A stretch of 64,000 bases of DNA, from contig CAJXKJ010000010.1 of the NCBI GenBank assembly GCA_913055605.1, positions 1-64,000 of the forward strand. The letters run 5' to 3'. Shown one piece after another: positions 59,342 through 64,000 of this stretch. The translations under genes were made by a program, and so were the position numbers. The notes under the pieces were generated by a model. That model saw nothing but the letters and a program-made list of their open reading frames with translations. It did not search any database and had not been told where the DNA came from. Source of the stretch: an uncultured Euryhalocaulis sp. (GTDB lineage Bacteria > Pseudomonadota > Alphaproteobacteria > Caulobacterales > Maricaulaceae). The first letter of the stretch is position 1, and the number at the start of each line of letters is the position of its first letter.

Positions 59342-59701
59342 ATGGGTGCGCGCTGCGTGATCGATTATGTGGAGCTGCGGAGCGCCGATGGCGCGGCCAG
59401 CCGGAAATTCCTGGAGACAGCGTTCGGCTGGGGCTTCGTGGATTACGGACCGGACTATTCGGCGTTCGAAAAGGACGGGCCGGACGGGACCGGGCTGGAC
59501 GGCGGGATCGACAATACCGGGCCGGCCGGCGCGCCGCTGGTGATCCTGAAGACCGCGGACCTGCCGGCGGCGCTGGCGGCGGTGACGGCCGCCGGGGCGG
59601 AGATCACGCGCGAGCCGTTCGATTTTCCGGGCGGCCGGCGGTTCCAGTTCCGCGAGCCGGGCGGGGCGGAAATGGCTGTCTGGGCGGAGCCGGAGGCCTA
59701 G
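59342..59701 (+). CDS. VOC family protein (glyoxalase-like)
   Basis: A 119-residue protein: 'CVIDYVELRSADGAASRKFLETAFGWGFVDYG', 'AALAAVTAAGAEITREPFDFPGGRRFQFREPGGAEMAVWAE' parts. The family's usual pair of metal residues is replaced at the first strand (Asp-Tyr-Val-Glu) and by Met-Ala at the last, so it may not bind a metal. ATG 59342 has a TGGAGG site. It is 84 bp upstream of the MerR gene. Confidence 0.86.
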   Translation: MGARCVIDYVELRSADGAASRKFLETAFGWGFVDYGPDYSAFEKDGPDGTGLDGGIDNTGPAGAPLVILKTADLPAALAAVTAAGAEITREPFDFPGGRRFQFREPGGAEMAVWAEPEA

Positions 59702-59784
59702 GCTCCCCGCCCGCAAATCGCCGCTTGACCCTGACGCCGCGTGATAGGCCAGAAGGGGCGCCGTCACGGCGAAAGAGCGGTTCG

Positions 59785-60558
59785 ATGAAGCGGTATACGG
59801 TCAGCGAGGTCGCGCGGATGTCCGGCGTGTCTGTCCGGACGCTGCATTATTACGACCAGATCGGCCTGCTGCGTCCTGCGGAGCAGGGCGGCAACGGCTA
59901 TCGCTATTACGGTCGGGAGGAATTGCTGCGCCTGCAGCAGATCCTGTTCTATCGGGAGCTGAAATTCCCGCTGGAGGACGTGCGCCGCATTTTGGCGGCG
60001 CCCGATTTCGACCGGGCCGAAGCGCTGCGCGCTCATCGCGCGCGGCTGGCCGAAGAGGCGGAGAATTATCGCCGCCTGCTTCAGACCATCGACCGCACGC
60101 TCGCCGATCTGAACGGAGACGGGACCATGAGCGACGACGACATTTTCTATGGGCTGAACTCGCCCAGACAGAAGGAATACGAGACCTGGCTGGTCGATCG
60201 CTTCGGCGACGGCATGCAGGAAAAAATCGACGAAAGCCGCGCGAAGCTGCAGGCGGCGGGCGGCGATCCGAAAATCCAGGCCGCGATGGGCGAGGCCCAG
60301 GACATCAACGCCGATTTGGCGGCGGCGATGAAAAAGGGGCTGCCCGTGGATTCCGAAGAAACACAGGCGGCCGTGCATCGCCACTATCAATGGGTGACCA
60401 CGTTCTGGACGCCGGACCGCGAGTCCTATGCAGGCCTCGGCCAGCTGTATCTGGAGCATCCGGATTTCCGGAAATTCTACGATACGCCGGGGCGGGACGG
60501 GCTGGCGGCCTATCTGGCCGAGGCGATGGCGGTCTATGCGGAGCGGACGCTGGCCTGA
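59785..60558 (+). CDS. MerR-family regulator with TipAS ligand domain
   Basis: A 257-residue regulator. The N-terminal MerR winged helix ('YTVSEVARMSGVSVRTLHYYDQIGLLRPAEQGGNGYRYY', about 3-42, in parts) is followed by a dimerising coiled coil (about 80-110) and a TipAS-like antibiotic-recognition domain (about 125-255, 'EKIDESRAKLQAAGG', 'HYQWVTTFWTPDRESYAGLGQLYLEHPDFRKFYD'). TipA-type proteins sense thiopeptides or other multidrug ligands and activate promoters with a 19-bp spacer. Downstream genes include two small secreted proteins. Confidence 0.92.
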   Translation: MKRYTVSEVARMSGVSVRTLHYYDQIGLLRPAEQGGNGYRYYGREELLRLQQILFYRELKFPLEDVRRILAAPDFDRAEALRAHRARLAEEAENYRRLLQTIDRTLADLNGDGTMSDDDIFYGLNSPRQKEYETWLVDRFGDGMQEKIDESRAKLQAAGGDPKIQAAMGEAQDINADLAAAMKKGLPVDSEETQAAVHRHYQWVTTFWTPDRESYAGLGQLYLEHPDFRKFYDTPGRDGLAAYLAEAMAVYAERTLA

Positions 60559-60640
60559 ACGGCGCTTCGCGCCGGGGGCGCCGGCCGGTAGAGTCCTCCC
60601 CGAACGGGCCGCAAGCGCCCGCAAACGGGGAGGTTCACCG

Positions 60641-61147
60641 ATGAAGATGTTCGCATGCGTCCTCGCGGCGGCGGTCTGCGCCGCCGCGATTCCCGCCGGG
60701 GCCCGTGCCGAAGATGGCCCGACGCTCGCCGACCGCGAAGCCATCGAGGCGACGCTGTACCGCTATTCCCGCGGCCTCGATCGCGGCGATGCGGAGCTCT
60801 ACGCCAGCGCCTGGGCGCCGGACGGAGTCTTCGCCGCCGGCAACATGGAGGCGCAGGGCCACGATGCGCTGAAGGCGATGGCCCAGGGCGTCGCGGACCG
60901 GCGCGAGCAACTGGCCGCCGACGGCGAGCCGCCGCGCCAGTTGTTCCATATGGACGCGAATTCCAGCGTGGAGTTCGACGGCGCCGATCACGCCTATCAC
61001 CACGCCTATTTCCTGACCCTGGCGCGCAGCGGCGAGGGCGCGGAGACCGACATTTCCGTCGTGCAGATCGGAAGCACGGTGGACGAGCTGCGCAAGATCG
61101 ACGGCGAATGGCTGATCGTGAAGCGCACCGTGTCCGAAGCGCCCTGA
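60641..61147 (+). CDS. Exported SnoaL/NTF2-like protein
   Basis: A 168-residue protein with a signal peptide (about 1-23), then an NTF2-like alpha+beta barrel ('REAIEATLYRYSRGLDRGDAELYASAWAPDGVFAAGNMEAQGHDALKAM', 'LFHMDANSSVEFDGADHAYHHAYFLTLAR', parts; 'ELRKIDGEWLIVKRTV'). The conserved Tyr, Asp and His of the cone-shaped pocket are present. Such proteins can be cyclases, dehydratases or binding proteins. ATG 60641 has a GGGGAGG site. Confidence 0.85.
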   Translation: MKMFACVLAAAVCAAAIPAGARAEDGPTLADREAIEATLYRYSRGLDRGDAELYASAWAPDGVFAAGNMEAQGHDALKAMAQGVADRREQLAADGEPPRQLFHMDANSSVEFDGADHAYHHAYFLTLARSGEGAETDISVVQIGSTVDELRKIDGEWLIVKRTVSEAP

Positions 61148-61180
61148 CGCGCGCCACACACCGAAACAAGGGAGGTTTCC

Positions 61181-62074
61181 ATGAACCGCAAAATGAACCG
61201 CACACTGGCGGCGCTGGCCGGGCTGGCCGCGGCCGCGCTGGTCTCCGGCGCCGCGCTGGCGCAGCCGGCCGGGATCACGCTCGAGATGATCGAGCGGACG
61301 CTGCCGGAGGAGGGCGCGCCGCTGGCCGAGGTCGGGCCCTATGACGTTCTGTCCAACCGGACCGAAGGGTCGGACGTGAACACATTCTTCCGGCCCGAAG
61401 ACCTGGAGGCGTTTCCGGGCGAGGACACGCTGCCCGTCGTGCTGTGGGGCAATGGCGGCTGCGCCGCCGATCCGGGACGGTTCAGCGGCTTCCTTCATAC
61501 GCTGGCGTCCTACGGATACCTGGTCGTCACGACCGCCGATGACGGGACCGGCCGCCGCGCCACGGCGGCGGATCTGGGCGCGGGACTGGACTGGGCGTTT
61601 GCGGAAAACGAACGGGCGGACAGCCCGCTGGCGGGCAAGGTCGACACCGGCAATGTCGCGGTCATGGGCGTGTCCTGCGGCGGTGTGATGGCGCTGGACA
61701 ACGCCGCCGACCCGCGCGTGACGACGGTCGGGGTGTGGAATTCAGGCGTGTCGGGCGAGGCGATGTCGGTCCTGTCCGACCTGCACGGGCCGACGCTGTA
61801 TATCGACGGCGGCGAGGTCGATTTCATGTACGAGGCCGCGCGCGCGAATTTCGAGGCCATCGACGATGTGCCGGTATTCTATGGCTCGCGGGACAATGCC
61901 GGCCATTCGGCGACCTATTTCCATCCCAATGGCGGGGAGTTCGCGAATGTCGCGGCCGACTGGCTGAACTGGCGGCTGAAAGGCGACGAAGAGGCGTCTC
62001 GCCGGTTCGTCGGCGCCGATTGCGAGCTGTGTACGGATTCGAACTGGGAGGTCGCGAAGAAGGGGATCGACTAG
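61181..62074 (+). CDS. Exported alpha/beta hydrolase (dienelactone-hydrolase-like)
   Basis: A 297-residue protein with a signal peptide (about 1-27). The hydrolase has a GVSCGG nucleophile motif ('AVMGVSCGGVMALD', Ser near residue 164), an Asp/Glu in 'YIDGGEVDFMYEAARANFE' and a His in 'NAGHSATYFHPNGG'. It resembles secreted PET-hydrolase or cutinase-like/BAAT fold enzymes of marine bacteria, without a specific match. The C-terminus has a Cys pair, 'GADCELCTDS', that could form a disulfide. It follows the SnoaL-like gene by 33 bp. Confidence 0.82.
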   Translation: MNRKMNRTLAALAGLAAAALVSGAALAQPAGITLEMIERTLPEEGAPLAEVGPYDVLSNRTEGSDVNTFFRPEDLEAFPGEDTLPVVLWGNGGCAADPGRFSGFLHTLASYGYLVVTTADDGTGRRATAADLGAGLDWAFAENERADSPLAGKVDTGNVAVMGVSCGGVMALDNAADPRVTTVGVWNSGVSGEAMSVLSDLHGPTLYIDGGEVDFMYEAARANFEAIDDVPVFYGSRDNAGHSATYFHPNGGEFANVAADWLNWRLKGDEEASRRFVGADCELCTDSNWEVAKKGID

Positions 62075-62102
62075 CGTCGCTTCTCCCGCGGCTCTGAATA
62101 AG

Positions 62103-62137
62103 AAAACGGGGAGCGCCGGCCGCCCGCCGGGCTCCCC
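62103..62137 (-). terminator. Intrinsic terminator after hfaD
   Basis: Minus strand GGGGAGC (62137-62131) with GCTCCCC (62114-62108), then GTTTTCTTATT. Confidence 0.7.
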
Positions 62138-62215
62138 AAAGTCCCGCGCCTGTTCAGACGCGGCCCCCTCGAAAGCGGACGCGGGTGCGCCGTCCGCCTT
62201 CGCCCCACCGAAGGG

Positions 62216-63445
62216 TTATCCCTCCGGCGATCCGACGGTGTAGGTGGCGGTGTTGCCCGCGGCGACGGTCGTGGCCGTCAGCGCAGCCGCGTCGCCCGCA
62301 TAATTGTAGGCGCGTCCGCGGACAGGACCGGAATTGGTCTGAACGTTACGGGCGGTCATGGCGCCGTCGCAATTGCACAGCGTGCCGGTGGCCGAGTTGC
62401 CGTAGGCCGAGGCGTTGGTCGTGGCGACCATGCCGCTGACCCCGGTGACCAGCGCATCGCTCAGCACCGCGCCCTGATTGTTCTGCACGATATTGATGTC
62501 CGACTGCGGGCCGGTGGTGTTCGTGCTGGCGCTGTTGCCGATCGCGGTCGCGGTGGACGACAGCACGCCCGGGAAGGCGCCCGCGTCGACGAAGCTTTCG
62601 GCTTTCAGGTCGCCGCTATTGGTCTGGTTTGCGTCGAACGCGCCGACGCCGCCCTCATTGATCATGTTGAGGTTGTTGCCGGTGATCGTCGCCGCGCCGG
62701 TCGCGCCATAGGTGCCGTTGGTCAGCACCACGGTGCGGGCGTTGCCGTCGCCGCTATTGGTCTGCTCGCCGGCCAGGCGCGCTTCGCCCTGGGTGGCGAG
62801 GTCGGCGTTGTTCATCACGGCGAAGGACGTGCCGACGGCGACCGGAATATCGGCCTGTTCGGACAGGATCTCCGCCTCGGCGTGCAGTTCCGCGCCGTTG
62901 GACTGGACCACATCGGCGCCGGCATAGCCGGACTCGGAGATCACGGCGGTGGTGTTGGCGCCGGCCACGGCCGTGGCGGTGGCGTTTTCGGCGTACTCCG
63001 CAGCCTCGATCAGCGCGCGCGACTTGATCCAGCCGCCTTCGCCGATGGTCTGGTTGCTGTTCACGCCGATATCGGCCTCGCCGTTTTCGGCGGTGAAGGT
63101 GTTGCCATAGGTCGTGCCGGTGGTCGTCATCGGACCGGCCTGACGGACCAGGCCCTGGGCCTGGCTTTCGACATGGCCGCGCAGTTCCTGGACGTTGTCG
63201 GCCTGCAGGCTGACGTCTTCCGAAGTCGTGGCGGACGCGGTGTTGCCGAGGGCGACGCCGGCGCTGGTCACGGCCAGGGCGGTGTCCGCCTCGTTACCCG
63301 CGAAGCCCCAGACATCGGACTCCAGAGCGGACTGGTCGTTGTCGACGACGGCCGTCGGGTTGTCGATCGTGTCGGCGAAGGCCGGGGCGGCGATCAGGAC
63401 CGCCAGGGCCGAACCGACCAGCAGGGACTTGGTGATGATGGTCAT
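62216..63445 (-). CDS. hfaD: Holdfast attachment protein HfaD-like
   Basis: A 409-residue secreted protein with a signal peptide (about 1-24). The rest is a run of Asn/Thr/Ala/Gly-rich segments with recurrent 'NSNQT', 'NTASA', 'VQTNSG' and 'NSGDLKAESF' motifs, the pattern of HfaD, the protein that anchors the holdfast to the stalk tip in Caulobacter. A pair 'CNCDGAM' near residue 357 may form a disulfide. It starts at ATG 63445 with a GGAGC site, 25 bp after the hfaB stop, as in the hfaABDC operon. Confidence 0.82.
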   Translation of the reverse strand: MTIITKSLLVGSALAVLIAAPAFADTIDNPTAVVDNDQSALESDVWGFAGNEADTALAVTSAGVALGNTASATTSEDVSLQADNVQELRGHVESQAQGLVRQAGPMTTTGTTYGNTFTAENGEADIGVNSNQTIGEGGWIKSRALIEAAEYAENATATAVAGANTTAVISESGYAGADVVQSNGAELHAEAEILSEQADIPVAVGTSFAVMNNADLATQGEARLAGEQTNSGDGNARTVVLTNGTYGATGAATITGNNLNMINEGGVGAFDANQTNSGDLKAESFVDAGAFPGVLSSTATAIGNSASTNTTGPQSDINIVQNNQGAVLSDALVTGVSGMVATTNASAYGNSATGTLCNCDGAMTARNVQTNSGPVRGRAYNYAGDAAALTATTVAAGNTATYTVGSPEG

Positions 63446-63470
63446 CGGTCTTGCTCCAGAGCCGGACGGA

Positions 63471-64000
63471 TCAGTACGTGCCGCGCAGGTACGAACGGAC
63501 ATACGGGTCGCCGCCCGCCGGGGCCGCCGCCTGGGCGCCGACCGCGACTTGCGGCTGGCTGTAGGCGTAGGCCTGCGGGGCCGGATAGGCCGCGCTCGGG
63601 GTTTGCTGGACGTAGGGCTGGGCGACGGCGTTGGCCAGCGGATCGCTGTAGCCGCACACGCCCGGCGCCGCGCCGTACAGATTGCTGCTCATCTCCAGGA
63701 CCGCGCGCTCGATCACGGTGCGCACCGCCAGCTGGATCGGCTCCAGCGCCTTGCCGCCCGCGCCGATGTCGGCCGAGACGGTCTGGCCGCCGAAGAAGGT
63801 GAACAGGCCGGCCGAGATTTCGCGGCCGATGATCTGCTTCTGGTAGGAGATCACGTCCACGACCTCGAGGGTCTGGGTGTCCACCAGGCGCAGGTCCAGG
63901 CCAACGTTCATCACGAAGACCCGGCGGGAGAACAGGCCCGAGCCGTCGGTGGCGTTCACGCCGCCGCCCATGATGTCCACGCCCGAGGAGTGGATGTTGT
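63471..64000 (-). CDS. hfaB: CsgG-family holdfast attachment protein HfaB, C-terminal part
   Basis: The frame is open to the right edge, so only the C-terminal 176 residues are seen; the start lies outside. 'GGGVNATDGSGLFSRRVFVMNVGLDLRLVDTQTLEVVDVISYQKQIIGREISAGLF' region matches CsgG-type secretion lipoproteins, with 'IQLAVRTVIERAVLEM' next and a Pro/Ala/Gln/Tyr-rich tail (about the last 60 residues). HfaB is an outer-membrane export protein for HfaA and HfaD. It lies immediately upstream of hfaD, and hfaA is expected beyond the window. Confidence 0.85.
   Translation of the reverse strand, partial: NIHSSGVDIMGGGVNATDGSGLFSRRVFVMNVGLDLRLVDTQTLEVVDVISYQKQIIGREISAGLFTFFGGQTVSADIGAGGKALEPIQLAVRTVIERAVLEMSSNLYGAAPGVCGYSDPLANAVAQPYVQQTPSAAYPAPQAYAYSQPQVAVGAQAAAPAGGDPYVRSYLRGTY

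Overview
The window comes from a GC-rich alphaproteobacterium, most likely a stalked or prosthecate member of the Caulobacterales/Maricaulales (Caulobacteraceae, Maricaulaceae or Hyphomonadaceae type). The main reasons are the holdfast-anchor genes hfaB and hfaD at the right edge, the PhyR-NepR-EcfG general stress module, two DUF2336 proteins, the fumC-DUF4169-RHH cluster, and chromosomal housekeeping genes (gyrA, coaD, queA, lipB, nadK, sodB, fumC). No phage, IS element, plasmid backbone or CRISPR array was seen.

Layout. 0-7.9 kb: DUF2336, HPt and NAD kinase genes, a lone egtB, a beta-barrel protein, a cytochrome c, a thermonuclease, a hydrolase and a GST. 8.1-14.5 kb: a tight operon of four exported proteins (an MBL-fold protein with destroyed metal sites, a diheme DUF1592-type protein, a Tat-exported DUF1552 protein, an ankyrin protein). 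14.5-20.8 kb: an MmyB-like regulator, then a methyl-group catabolism neighbourhood (LigM-type O-demethylase, TauD-like dioxygenase, MetE-core protein, two VOC proteins). 20.9-23.3 kb: a hydrolase-membrane protein-HTH operon behind overlapping palindromes, then tRNA-Thr. 24-33.3 kb: a general stress island around phyR/nepR/ecfG. 33.3-45.3 kb: peptidyl-prolyl isomerases, coaD, gyrA, a peptidoglycan amidase, a SodC-like protein, MscS, AsmA-like protein and queA. 45.3-62 kb: mixed envelope, signalling and metabolic genes (PAN protein, FliN-like, lipB, GH5, fumC, a Gln/Asn/Gly-rich secreted protein, PAS, tandem PilZ, PhoH, YihY, an OpuC-type ABC importer, MerR/TipAS). 62.2-64 kb: hfaD and part of hfaB.

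The strongest observation is regulatory. Reading the intergenic regions by eye for the alphaproteobacterial EcfG promoter (GGAAC, 16-17 nt, CGTT) gives eight exact matches and several one-mismatch matches, mostly within 9 kb of ecfG. They precede an OmpA lipoprotein, an extensin-like protein, a lipid kinase/phosphoesterase operon, an entericidin, DUF883 and DUF1328 membrane proteins, two tiny single-TM proteins, and a gene-free stretch that looks like a small RNA with a C-rich loop and a strong terminator (GsrN-like). Two of the promoters are inverted repeats that should fire in both directions. This makes 24-33 kb a compact general-stress regulon organised around its own sigma factor.

All positions and motif matches were read by eye. 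Functional names rest on recognised family motifs, not database searches.
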